A DNA stretch of 64,000 nt from Effrenium voratum. Taxonomy: Eukaryota > Sar > Dinophyceae > Suessiales > Symbiodiniaceae. Below, piece by piece: positions 12,707 through 23,608 of the stretch. The position numbers and the translations under genes were made by a program. The notes below the pieces were generated by a model, which ran no database searches, was not told the DNA's origin, and saw nothing but the letters and a program-made list of their open reading frames with translations. Location of the stretch: positions 168,501 to 232,500 of the forward strand of contig CAUJNA010000177.1 of NCBI GenBank assembly GCA_963377175.1, in the 5' to 3' direction. Each line of letters opens with the position of its first letter. The first letter of the stretch is position 1.

Positions 12707-15120
12707 CCCCAAAAAAAAACACTCGAACGGCACTCGGCGGTGATGTGGTCCCAGATGCCCCCCGCAGCTCTGGGAGATGCGGCGCCATCGGGATTTATTG
12801 TCGAAAATCGATAGGACGCCGTCTTCTGGCATGGGGGCTTGGAGTTGTGGTGTGGGTCTCCAACCAAATTGTTTCATGGGGAGTTTGGAGGTATGGACCA
12901 ATTCTGGCTCATATACCACCACTGTCAGCTTGGTGTGGGCAGTCTTCACCCATCATGTCATTGTCTTGTCAATTTGGTGCAGTGGCAATGTAAGCGTTCT
13001 TTTCCGGTGGCACCTTCAGCAAATAAGAGCATGAGTTTCAAGGGATTGAATCCAAGAATACCACTACAACTATGCGTGACTGTACAAATTATGATATAGT
13101 GGCTGTCCCAATCGAAAAATAATGTTCGCCTGTTTGACCAGCAGGCCATAGCATTCCATTTGGTGCTCACTTTCGACCCGTGGTCGTCTAACTCTGCACT
13201 AGGGGGTGGCTTCCCTGATGTGACACGAACCATGAGCCAGAAGGTGCCTGGAGCGCGTTCACTTTCAGCAAGTGAGTCAGTCAATACCTGGCATTCCAGT
13301 ATTGCTCATATCTGAAAACTACTCATATCTGAAATGTCAGTTGCCGCACCACAGAAATTGCGAGGCATCTTATCAACATGACCATTTGAGCCCCATTCAA
13401 CCCCCCCCCCCGCTCCATCTTTTGTGCTTTCTGGGACACCTTCCATTTCTGTTGCCTTTAAGGCCAGGGAAAACAATGACTGCGGGCGTTTCTATCAGAA
13501 TGCACTTGCATTTGCACCAGCGCCGTCAACATCCCCAGCATCGTTTTTCAAACCCCAAGCGTCGTTTTCGACACCCCCAGCATGACCAGAAGCTTTGGGT
13601 GGGTTCAAGGTCTGTTTGGGCTCGGGGCTTGGGTTTCTTTGGGTTTGCTTTTGGGCTTGTTGAAAGTTGGCTGTGGGGAGAGCCGACCAAAGCTGAGTGC
13701 AAAACCTCCAGTCATGATGCAGTTCGCCGAAGCGGTCAGATCCTTCCCACACTCAAATCTGCGTCCGGCCCAAATCCAGCTCCAGCTGCCTCCAGCCCCT
13801 CTGAAGCAGGGAGGGTGTCTGAGAGCCACGGAAGGGCAGCGGGCTGGGCCAAGTGAGCCTGAGCGCCGAATTTGGGCTTCTAGAGCAGCTTTGACCGGTT
13901 TCTAGGGTGGATTCGAAGGGTTAGTGGGGATTGGACTGCTCTTTGTTGGGACTTGCTTGTTTCAAGCGGACTTTGACAGGGAGGTGGGCCGGTTTTTGTT
14001 TGTCCGGCTTGTGGGGGTGCGTATCCAATGGCTACATATAGTACATCAAAGCCAGCCAACAGCATACTGGCCGAGGCGGGCAATGCGAAGCGTTTGCAAA
14101 AACGGGGATCCACCTGACTTTTCACGGGTGTCAAGTCTCGGATTCCACGGCTTGACCCCAAGGTAAGTGGCCTAGTTCCAACAGAAACCCCTCAGTTTCA
14201 ATCCACCTTATCAAAATGCAAGGCCCGCCGCGCGATCGATGTGCCTTTTTGCGTCCGCGCGGAAAACTTTCTGCGCGGCCTTTGACCGTAACTTGCACGT
14301 GGCGGCGCTGCAACCCGCAGAAGTTTGGCGGCTTTGAAGGGAAACCAAAACGCGTGGCATCGCTTGGGTGTGTCTCATGAGGGAAATTGCGAAGGAAATG
14401 AGAGGTTTCCTTTGAGCCCAGATTTGGCAGCCCCACGCTGCGGATCAGGGTTTGAATGTGGTTGGGATGCCACTGCATGGTACCTATGATTTTGGGCCCC
14501 TCTTTGGACATGTTGGAACACAATGTGAACCTGACCTATTTCCACTCCCCTTACCCCAAGTGCTCCACAGCTAGGTGTCTGTTTTTAGAGGCTACCCCTG
14601 TTTTGGTTGGTCTAGAGGGCAAACCAAAACGAAAACCATCAATTTGTGGGGCTCCCCTGCACAAAGACACACCCAACTATATAATTATTTTTCCTGTGGT
14701 TGATGTCCGCCCATCGATCCCTTCAGCGGTTGCACTTCAGCCTTCACCCGGCATGCATCTCTGCATCGGAGTCACGCCAAACGTGAGAAATCATCCAAAC
14801 AAGATTGAGGATATCGTTGATTTGTTGGTTCTACCAGTACGGCCAGGCTTGTAGTGTATAGGCCTCAGGGAGGGAACAATTCTACGGAAATTGTATGAGT
14901 CACAAACCTGAAATAAGGAAGAATGGAGGAATCGTTCTGGGCAGAGTTGCAACCCCCCCCTTTGTGAGGCCCATGGCATTCGTCGTCAGTGTGGCCTTTT
15001 TTTTATCTCACCAGTGTGTCGAAAAACGCGCGCTCACATGCTCGCACGGGGAGGCTCATTCAAACTCTGCACTCGGCCTTCAATTCCCAGGACCCTTGGA
15101 TGGTCAACCCACAGTCAACT

Positions 15121-15187
15121 ACTAGGTCCTCCAGCAGAGAGGTCGGAGTAGGGGTACCAACTTTTTGATGTAGTCTACTTTTTAGTA
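15121..15187. repeat. Dispersed repeat, family A, copy 1
   Basis: Shares ACTAGGTCCTCCAG, GAGAGG, GGGTACC and TGTAGTCTA in the same order and spacing with 47,137-47,207 and 51,067-51,127. Confidence 0.65.
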
Positions 15188-16777
15188 GGGTCCCGAACCC
15201 TCCCCCCAAAAAAGGGGTGAGAGCTCGGGCACTGGGGAACCTAGACTATGAACCAGGACCTACCCGTTACCCCAGTCACCACGACTAGAACCTGGTTGAA
15301 CATCCAAAGGGCCCAAAACGGCGGAAACCAGCTTTGCCCTAGCAGCGACTCATGACGTCAGAAGGATCCTAGCGAGCCACGCCCAACTAGATGGTCTTGG
15401 AGGGTTGCGTGGGAAATCCCATTTCCCCACAGACCCAAAAAATTGGCAACCAAGGGTAACCTGAAGACAGGTCTGCCACAAACCCTTGGCGCAAATGAGC
15501 TCTCTTAAACGCAGAAACCCAGTCGCTTGGCAGAACACGCGGTGGTCGCCCTTTTTGGCTCGCGGATTTTAAAGGGAAACCCTCCCAAAAAGGAGAACAA
15601 CACCGTGGCAGAGAGCAACTGGGGAAAAAGAAGACTCGAGGAAAAAACAAAAAAAGGAAAAAAACAACAACAAACAAACTCCTTCAAAGACGCCGAAGCC
15701 CCGCTGGGGTGGGACTCAAGCTTAGGGGTCAAAGAGTGCAGCTGGCAGCTGTTCACATCTGAGCTGGGAAGACCGGCATGCCGTTCGCTAGCGCAAAACC
15801 CGAGCGGGGTTCTGGGGCTCACGGTGGGCTTCTGTGTGTCGTTTTTCAGGCGACCCCCCCCAAAAAAATATAAAATAAATCAAATAAAAACATAACATCA
15901 AAAAAAATCTCCGGCGATATCCCCAACAGCATGCGGTGCTCTTTTTAGTGCTCGCACCACCCTGCAGCCCTCGCAGACCCTGGTGGTGGAAGGTGGAACC
16001 CTGGTGCAACCCTGGTGCAACCCTCGTGGAACCCTCGTGGAACCCCGGACCACCCCGAAGCCTATCTGGGCTGAGACCCCATAAGCTTTCAGCTGTTGGG
16101 GAAAAAGACAAAGAAAGAAGCGGCTTTCGTTTTTCTTTGTGGGTTCCATTCAACCAGCCACCGCAAAAGGGGGTTTCTGAGCCTCACACCACTCACCACA
16201 TCCCATCTCCTGAGCCTTTCTCCAAGACTTGGCCGTGCAACACGATGTGCTCCAGGCCTCGGACAAGGAGCTCGGGGGAAATAGATTTTGACCGAAGCCG
16301 TTGTTTGCTCGCACACGGGAGACTTCTTCGGGGATTTCTGCTCCTTAAAGTGTACACCGCAGTTTGTCGCTCCTTGCAACACGATGTGCCCCGTGTTCTT
16401 CGGGGGAGTTCTGCTGCTACACGGGTGCCCCTTGCGAGTTCCAGACAAAAGCGTCCACCAACCCCTGGTGTAGCCTCCACTGCAGTTTGCATCGGGTTCC
16501 GGCGGGTGAATCCGTCAGCAGAAGGGTGCCAGGGCACCCTACGGGTCTCGCACGAAGGAAAACGGGCATGACTCCATGACCCCCTCGAAGCGCAAAGCGC
16601 GATGCGCCACCATTTCGGGTAACCCCACTTTCCAAGGATCATGAGTCCAGGTGGGCAACCGAGCTCTTCTCTTCCAGATATGGAGCTGTTAAGGGGGATA
16701 ACTTGGGCTTTCTGAACCCCCTAAAATCCTGAGCTTCGGACAAGTGTGTACCTTTTGGCTTCCCCTTGGATACCAAC

Positions 16778-16810
<33 letters not shown>

Positions 16811-16814
16811 ATAA

Positions 16815-16876
<62 letters not shown>
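16778..16876. repeat. TG/TA dinucleotide array
   Basis: A (GT)n run followed by (TA)n interrupted by TAA/TAATAA units. Confidence 0.95.
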
Positions 16877-19138
16877 GCGTGCTAAGTTTTATTGGTCTAT
16901 GAGCGGACACATGCTCACAAAATACCATGTGCCAGGTACCGCAAGGGGGAGAGATGCTCTTTGCCCTGCTTGAAGGCGACGATTTGCCCCTGACCCGAGG
17001 ATCCGGGCAGAAGTCCCTGGGGAAGACCCATTGCACCTCCCAGGAATCTCCAGATCTCAAGGATCAACTCAACCGGACTCGCCAAGGGGGTAAGGGGGCT
17101 GGGTGGTTGAGAGCTCGGTTCGGGTTCCTTCGGGTTCCCGAACCGAACCCTGGAAAGCCTTAGCGACCCGTTTCTTGGACCCACACCCCTTAGGGAGTCC
17201 AGAAAAACACAAATGGATGTGTTCAAACCGAACCCTCCAACTAGCGCCTTCCGTCTGGTTCACTTTCAAACCCCAGCTTGAAGGCGCAAGTAAGTCATGT
17301 CGTATCAAAACCTGGTATTGGATGGGCTTGTCCAAAACCAGTGCTGAATGACCCAAAGGGCAGCCGGAAGAATTCATGTCTGGGACTCTCCCCTATCCCT
17401 ATCCTTCTTCTACCCGAACCGGTTTTGATTGCGGCTCACTTGCATGGGTGTGTGGTGACCGAATCAAGGAATACACATCAAGCGCCAGGTGTTAGGCAAA
17501 GCGGCACATGCCTTTGCCCGGAAGATTTGTTCCTTTCCTATCTAGGAAACCTGTTTCCCACCAAAAAGTCTTTGCCTGAGGGTAGCGATGTTTTGGGTGG
17601 GCAATGTGGCCCAAGCAGCTGGTTTTTATGATTACTTCGTGCGTCTGTGGTCCCCCGAACGTCCTCCCTAATCCATAAGTACACTCAGTACAACTCATAT
17701 TTTCAGCGACTCATGTCAAAACCTATCATTACTTGTTCACAACCTCCTTGGAAGCATCCTGGGTGCAGCTTCTGAAGGAGTCGAGCCCGAAAACCAAAGT
17801 CAAAAGGCCGGGCTCGTTTTGCCCGACCATGGCAACTGAGCTTCTTTGCTTTGTTCGGTCAACCAAAGAGCGACCCGACCTTGGCCGGTAAACTCGGTTC
17901 ACCTTTTGGGGTCATGACTCATAACTAAGAATGGGCCATAAAGGGACAGATCCGGTCCCATCGCTTTGGGCAAGTGAGTACATGTTCGACATGGGCAAAG
18001 GAAACCACAAGCATCCCTGACAGAACCGAAGGAAGCCAGTTCACCTGATTTTCTACGGGTTTGTCTTGTAGGAACGGCCCCGAGCAGCCCTGCAATAGAA
18101 AAGCCCGCGTGGCGCGTTTTCGTTTCAGAAGTTGAAGAAGTGACCAGCCTTCTGGACAACCTGCTCAAGTCGGGGGTCTGATTTCCGGGGGGATATGACC
18201 AATCAGCTATGTTTTTTTTTGTTTTTTGTTTTTTTTCCGGGAACCGTTTGCTCTGACTCTTTCTTGAAACAATGAATCACCATGCGCTTGTTGTTTTTCT
18301 TCTTCTTTTTTAAGGGGACCCCACAGAGCGTAGCTTTCTGTGGCACCTTCAAACCAAAAAGCCGCGGTGGAAAAACACGGCCCAGCTGCCCCAACCCCGC
18401 CTCATCCACAAAGGTTTGGCCTGGCGCGTCCAAGCCTCGGCATCAGGCCGAGACCCAGCGACCCCTTCGTGTGGCGCAAAACCAAAAACGCGAGCTACGG
18501 CCGGTTGTGTTGTTTTTCTCATTCAGGGCCAGCTTTGTTTTGGTTCGGGTCTCCTCTTGTCTTCTTTTGATTAGTTTCTCAGTGCTCGTCATCGAGATTG
18601 GCCGCACGGATCAAAACAAAAGTGTGTCATAAAGGGCGTGTAAAAGGTGAGCCTAGGTTTGTGGTTCTAGGAGAAGCAAAAGAAATGCGCAAACAAGTGG
18701 GTTTTTGTTGGTGGCGTATCCAGACCTGGGGTACACAGAAAGTAAGATGTCCAGATGCTTCATATGTGGTTGACCCAAACAAAATAGCAATAGATTTAGA
18801 TGAGACCCAAGACAATAGTGGCTATAACCCTGTCGAAGGGCCCCAAACCCAGGCCCCGTAGTGCCCTTTGAGATGGAGTTGAAAACGGTTTGCAAATCAG
18901 TCAAAACAAAACCATAGCCGTTTTAGATCAACGGCCGCAAACTCAAAGCCGCAAGGTGGTCTTGGCCCAGAAGAAACTTGCCCAAAACACATGGAAACAG
19001 AAGCTTGGAAACCTGATCCAACATTGGCCAAAGCTAGAAACCCACACGTCGATTCACTTGGGGCATTTTGCGCTGAACGGCAAAAACCTCCGCGAGCTCC
19101 CACGGAGTATTTCTCAAAGTGGGCTTTGCCCCCTTTTC
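16877..19138. other. Gene-free stretch
   Basis: Only short random frames. No domain, RNA gene or strong repeat was recognised. Confidence 0.45.
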
Positions 19139-19315
19139 GCGAAAACAGGGGCAACCCTGGATCTTCTGGCAAAAGAAAGGGAAACCATGGACCTTTCGGC
19201 AAAACAAAGGAAACCATGGACCTTTTGGCAAAAAAAAAGGAAGAGAACCATGCACCTTTTGTCACAGGACACCATGCACCTTGTGGCAAAAAAAAACAAA
19301 GAGGAACCCCTGACA
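19139..19315. repeat. Degenerate minisatellite, about 30-37 bp unit
   Basis: Roughly five degenerate copies of a unit containing AACCATGGACCTTTTGGCAAAA, with substitutions (CCATGCACCTTTTG, CCATGCACCTTGTGGCAAAA) and variable A-run length. Confidence 0.75.
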
Positions 19316-19839
19316 AACCCGTTTAGCCCGAGTTCGTCCTTCGACCCGCCGAACCGCGCGGATGTTTTTTTGGCTTCGGGCGGCCAGTGGAGGGCTCCGA
19401 GCGCGAGAAGGAGTACCTGGCGCTCGGACTCGCCCGAAAACCCGAGAGCTGAGGAAGACTCCAGTTTTGGCCCCCAAGGAAAGGCCTCGAGTTGAGGAAG
19501 ACTCAATTTTGTCCCCGGCCCGGTTCCCTAGCAACAGCTAGCCTCTTTCCAAGTTTCCAATCGCCACTCATTGTCCATCGCCCGAATGCAAAAGAAAACC
19601 GCGACTGAGTCACAGGACCTCAAGACGTTTACCCAAAATTGCCCAGATGAACATGGCAACCCAAACAGCCCACCCAGTTGTAGCGAACAATTGAAGGACC
19701 GGACCCCCTCTTAAGTTCCGTCCGTCAACGCGTCGGGGAGCCCAACATGATGGATCAAGCCCGTTTCTGGCTCTGGGAAACGGAATCCACTTCTGTGATA
19801 CAACAAGGGCCTAAGACTAACCCCCCCTTTTTCGAAAGG

Positions 19840-19899
19840 GGATTCCCGAACGTATCACAGAAGTGGTTGGATAAACCCGAGTGATCCACCACAACCCTG
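19840..19899. repeat. Dispersed repeat, family F, copy 1
   Basis: GATTCCCGAACGTATCACAG through GAGTGATCCACCACAA recurs near-identically, in the same orientation, at 63,352-63,412 some 43 kb away. The distant copy has one extra C in its central C-run. Confidence 0.8.
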
Positions 19900-20317
19900 A
19901 TCAAGCCCGTTTGCGTTTCTGGCTGCTGCCTCAGGATTCCTGGGGCCCAGCGGAGGCCGCCCGGAGCCAAGACCCTCCCCTGGACTGGCCAAGGTCCCAA
20001 TGTCAATCATGGAGATGGCTCCCTCAGTGAAAAAGCCAACATAAATGTTGTCCAAAACCCCATGTCAAATGAGTCATAATCAAAAAATATGGTACAAAAG
20101 GACTGCACTCAACACCTTGCAAAGAATCATCTGCCCGGGCTGTGATTGTGGCTGTGGGAAACGATTTCCATCTGGGAGGCCGCGCGACATGTTGATGCAG
20201 TCGCTGCCGTGCTTGAAAGTCCACTTGTTGGACATGTGAGCAAGCACCTCGGAACAAAAACTCTGGCCGCTTAGCCCAGCCTGAGGGCCCATCCCTACCT
20301 CCAAACTATGTCAGTCT

Positions 20318-20400
20318 TATACACATATACACGGCTATACATGCAAAACATGGCTGTATATATACATATATATGTATGTATACATATATATATATATATC
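20318..20400. repeat. AT-rich dinucleotide array
   Basis: TATA/CATA-rich run ending in (TA)n. It lies just downstream, in the minus-strand sense, of the tyrosine-recombinase ORF and may mark or post-date the end of that element. Confidence 0.85.
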
Positions 20401-20432
20401 TTTTGCTCCCTAGGGCAAAGTCTCCCAACTCG

Positions 20433-20591
20433 GCATCAGCTAGGACTGATTTCAAAGTCCACTGCATGCTCAAAAAGGCACTTCAGCATCAAGGTGGGAC
20501 AAATTCAAAGTCCAACTGCATGCTCAAAAAGCACATTGGCATCAGCCAGGACCGATTCAAGGCCCAACTGGATGCTAAAAGAGGCACTTCC
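20433..20591. repeat. 53-bp tandem repeat, three copies
   Basis: Units start at 20,433, 20,486 and 20,539, each beginning GCATCA and carrying TTCAA(A/G)G(T/C)CCAACTG and ATGCT(C)AAAA. The copies differ at scattered bases. They overlap the C-terminal tail of the recombinase ORF, so the last residues of that frame are repeat-derived. Confidence 0.75.
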
Positions 20592-21364
20592 TTTCCATCT
20601 CTCCTATTCTGCGCAGCAAGCTTATCGCTCGCATCATGCACTGAAAAACTCGGCCAAACAACAAACCAAACAAACAAAAACTCACGAAACCCACAACAAG
20701 CCAGCACAGCCTGGGCTCTATGGCTTACAAACTCGATTCGGCTCCGGCAAACAGGCGAAAGCTCATGAAGGAAAAGCTGGGCACCAACTTCCTGAAGATA
20801 AAACTCCAAAGTGCGTGTTCGCGCCCACCTTCCCCGCCATGCGAGCAGTGGAATGTTCTCTGTGGCCAGATAGAGGGCCGTGGCGCCCGATCCTCTGAGC
20901 ACCCCAGGTGTGGCGCCGCGCTCGGTCTGCTTTCGCGGGATCCCCAGACGATCCATGACAGCGTTCCACTGCCGACGGTACACTGCCATAGAAGCCGGGA
21001 AAAGCCGACACGAGGGTTCCAAAGCTCCAAAAAGTGCATAGCACAAACGAATGGCCCAAGGGTCGTCAATTTTGCTATGCTGTCTGCGGGCAAAACGGGC
21101 TGTTTTGGGCTGGCGCAAATGAATGTACAAACTCTGCACAGCACCTAACGAGTCTTGGGGGAACATCAAATCGGATCGGAGAAGTGGAACAAACTCAGCG
21201 GGGTGAAGCATTGCCAAAAATCCAATCACGGTTATACCAACCCAGGAAGGCCAGTCCCATAGGCTTGCTAAGCAGAACGCAGCTCGCAGCACAGGAGCTG
21301 ACAGAACTGCGCGGCATGAGCCAGGTTCCTCTAACTGCCATCTGCCACGCGCCGGCAAGCTCAT
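20489..21364 (-). CDS. Tyrosine recombinase (C-terminal catalytic domain) of the retroelement
   Basis: A 291-codon frame. The pattern LHPAEF (51-58), QPKTARFARR (85-94), TPGVLRGSGATAL (152-164), AWRGRW (175-180) and LEFYLQE (186-192) follows the tyrosine recombinase/integrase order. The likely nucleophile is Tyr189, with Arg157 in box II and Lys87 as the conserved beta-hairpin lysine. Two canonical residues differ: His54 stands where box I normally has Arg, and Gly154 where the HxxR histidine normally is. I cannot tell whether these are family traits or decay. The N-terminal core-binding part lies in other frames upstream (21,195-21,416 and the end of the 21,456-23,591 ORF), so the gene is broken. 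Its role would be integration of the element's DNA copy by strand exchange. Codons after about 260 run into a tandem repeat. Confidence 0.72.
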   Translation of the reverse strand: MSLPARGRWQLEEPGSCRAVLSAPVLRAAFCLASLWDWPSWVGITVIGFLAMLHPAEFVPLLRSDLMFPQDSLGAVQSLYIHLRQPKTARFARRQHSKIDDPWAIRLCYALFGALEPSCRLFPASMAVYRRQWNAVMDRLGIPRKQTERGATPGVLRGSGATALYLATENIPLLAWRGRWARTRTLEFYLQEVGAQLFLHELSPVCRSRIEFVSHRAQAVLACCGFREFLFVWFVVWPSFSVHDASDKLAAQNRRDGKEVPLLASSWALNRSWLMPMCFLSMQLDFEFVPP

Positions 21365-21455
21365 GCCTGTACTGCGGCCATTCGTCTTGCACAGCCGTCA
21401 AAGCATACACGAACATATATCTTGGCAGGCCAGAGGAGAAACAAGCCTTCCCGTT

Positions 21456-23591
21456 TTATCGCAAAGCCAAGGCGGTGCTTTCGCTTGAGGCCAAGACTCG
21501 CTCCGGGTCCATGTTTAGTTCCTGAGCAACCCAAACATAAAAGGCATCCAAACAGGTTTTCATCCTTTTGGCAGTTGCTGGCGCAAAACCGACAGCCATG
21601 TCGAGTTCACCTCTAGGCACACGTGGGCGATGTGGGCCAGGGTTTGGCTCAATGTCGCCCGCGAGCAGCAAAAGAAAACGTAGCCACCTTGCGGCATTCT
21701 TGGGGTAATGGCTGGCAGCAACTACGCGATCAAAACCGCTGACGTCACCTTGCTGCAAATCCACCAACCACTGGGGCTGCTCCCGAGACGGACCTGGGAC
21801 TGGACGTCCTCGAGAAAGGCCATCGGCTCTGTTCCACGCTGATCGGCAGTGCAGCGCGCCAGGGTAGAGGCCACCCCCCAAGATGTACCCAAGTGAGGTT
21901 CGGAAGACCCGCCCCAAAGCAGAAGAGCTCGATCTGCCCTTTGCGCTGGCGCCAATTGTGACACGGGAATCAAGAAAGACAAGCAATCGTTGGCTCGGGT
22001 GCGCTTTGGAAGCGTGCTTTAACCAGCTTTTGTAGGTGCGAGCTTCTAGCACGTTGATATGGCCCGGGGCTTTAAACTTGTACCTAAAAAGTTCCTTAAA
22101 AGGCAAACTTTCACAAAGTTCAAAGACCCAGTCAGGATCCTCATGCCAAGGGCGAAACTCAGGGGTCACCTCTGGGAGAAGCGCAGCCTCCGGATGCAAA
22201 CCTGCAGCCTGCCAAGCCTTTTCTCTGCGAGCCCGTGAGATTTCAACGGCCCCTTCTGCCAAGCACCGCGCCTTCCCCAGAGCAAACAACCGCATAAGAG
22301 CTCGCGGGTAAGTCGCAGCGTAGGCGGAGATACTTTCACCCACTTTGGGCATTCGGCCGTACACTTCCTGGGCAGACGGCTTGCATTGCGAGGCAAAGTT
22401 ATCAATCAGTTTCTTTGTGAAATTTCCCTTTATCCTGAAATGGCTTCCCTTTCGCAGGCATGAGCACGGACCCTCCAAGGGCAACAGCCAAGGCCATGTT
22501 GAAGGCTTATTAAAAGCACTTCCGTAGTTGCAAAAGGCGTACGAAGAGATCACACAACCCTGAGCGACCAGTTGCGTGAAGATGTCCAAAGCAAACATGA
22601 CAGAGGACCCTGGTTGCTCACAGCTTACAAATGCCCCGGCCCTCATAGCAAGCAAAAGCAAAAATGCTGTTCGCTGCGCTAGCCTGGTCTGCTCCAGCGT
22701 GGCCGGGTCAAAAAGCGAGAAACCTGCTGGCATCCGCCTTGAGCGCAGACGTGGAGGCCTGAGAGTGCCAAAGCTCCAACACGGGGGTCTGGCATGCCAA
22801 TCGCCCACAACACCTCGCATGGCTAGGCTGGCAAGCTCATGGAAGATCGCATCTTCAAGCAAAGCCTTTGCGTGAAGGCTACGACCCTTTTCATTCATTC
22901 TCGGGTGAACCGAATACCCTTCATTGCTATGCTCCAGGGACCAATTGCCCGCTGGGGAAAACAACTCGATGCAATCATAGAGGCAGCCCTCCTTCAAAGC
23001 TGGCATCGGGCGTGAGCACGGCAGCGCAGCGGCGACAGCACTTGCTTCAGCTAGCTCATGGCCAGCAGCAGGCTCATGGTCAAGCCCCCTTTCGTGCAAA
23101 GCTTCACTCGCACCGCTCTGGAGATGTGTGTGAAAACCCCTTTGTTCAGTGTGGCGCCACAGTTCTTCAACAGCACTGGTTGTGAGACTACTGCGGCAAA
23201 TGCCTGCTCCAGAGGGGCTGGCGTCCATCATATACACAGAAGGGCACACACATGCTCGTAGATCTGCCTGCGCGAGTGAGCCTAACAAACTTAAGCACAG
23301 CAACTCATTGCGGGAATGAGGGTCAAGGCAGAAAGGCTCGTCCGGGCGTAATGCTTTTCCAGCATGGAAGATTGCGTTCATTACAGAAAACAAAGGCCGT
23401 CGAAAGAGGCACACATGGATCCAGCAACCTGTCACACATTCCAACAACTGGCGCGTCACCACACCCCCCTGCACAACTAGCATGGTAAGAAATAACAAAG
23501 CGGCAACTCTGACACGAGGGGCGCCAACTTTACCACGGTCCCCCTCAACCTCGGCCCCCACTACTACCGCCGTGGCCTCCTTGCGGCGCAC
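21456..23591 (-). CDS. RT thumb / RNase H with nested methyltransferase-like domain, 2A peptide and recombinase N-terminus
   Basis: A 711-codon frame. Residues 1-80 look like the end of the RT domain (CLFRRP near 61-66). RNase H begins with MMDASPSGAG (Asp123). Residues 205-430 read as a C5-methyltransferase-like domain: ELFSPAGNW (209-217, SAM-loop-like), ARPPCWSF (267-274, motif-IV-like with Cys271), CEQPGSS (324-330, motif-VI-like) and CNYGS plus KPSTW downstream. RNase H then resumes with HINVLEAR (Glu516), LVFLDSR (Asp541), KGRSSS and WNRADGLSR (Asp590). LLLLAGDIEPNPGP (640-653) is a 2A-type sequence, followed by what looks like the recombinase core-binding domain. The preceding RT ORF stops at 23,609 in another frame, so a frameshift separates them. 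Domain assignments rest on motif reading only. Confidence 0.75.
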   Translation of the reverse strand: MRRKEATAVVVGAEVEGDRGKVGAPRVRVAALLFLTMLVVQGGVVTRQLLECVTGCWIHVCLFRRPLFSVMNAIFHAGKALRPDEPFCLDPHSRNELLCLSLLGSLAQADLRACVCPSVYMMDASPSGAGICRSSLTTSAVEELWRHTEQRGFHTHLQSGASEALHERGLDHEPAAGHELAEASAVAAALPCSRPMPALKEGCLYDCIELFSPAGNWSLEHSNEGYSVHPRMNEKGRSLHAKALLEDAIFHELASLAMRGVVGDWHARPPCWSFGTLRPPRLRSRRMPAGFSLFDPATLEQTRLAQRTAFLLLLAMRAGAFVSCEQPGSSVMFALDIFTQLVAQGCVISSYAFCNYGSAFNKPSTWPWLLPLEGPCSCLRKGSHFRIKGNFTKKLIDNFASQCKPSAQEVYGRMPKVGESISAYAATYPRALMRLFALGKARCLAEGAVEISRARREKAWQAAGLHPEAALLPEVTPEFRPWHEDPDWVFELCESLPFKELFRYKFKAPGHINVLEARTYKSWLKHASKAHPSQRLLVFLDSRVTIGASAKGRSSSSALGRVFRTSLGYILGGGLYPGALHCRSAWNRADGLSRGRPVPGPSREQPQWLVDLQQGDVSGFDRVVAASHYPKNAARWLRFLLLLAGDIEPNPGPHRPRVPRGELDMAVGFAPATAKRMKTCLDAFYVWVAQELNMDPERVLASSESTALALR
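21633..21674 (-). other. 2A-type ribosome-skipping peptide coding site
   Basis: Encodes LLLLAGDIEPNPGP, matching the D-(V/I)-E-x-N-P-G-P core known for 2A peptides, preceded by the hydrophobic leucine run typical of them. The expected break is between the last Gly and Pro, which would release the RNase H-containing product from the recombinase. Confidence 0.85.
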
Positions 23592-23608
23592 TTTTCCGGG
23601 ATGAACAA

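Larger units (their letters stand above)
11836..16777. other. Gene-free stretch
   Basis: No credible gene was found. It holds a family D foldback (12,576-12,706), an 11-bp tandem (units AACCCTGGTGC and AACCCTCGTGG, about 15,993-16,050) and one family A repeat (15,121-15,187). Confidence 0.5.
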
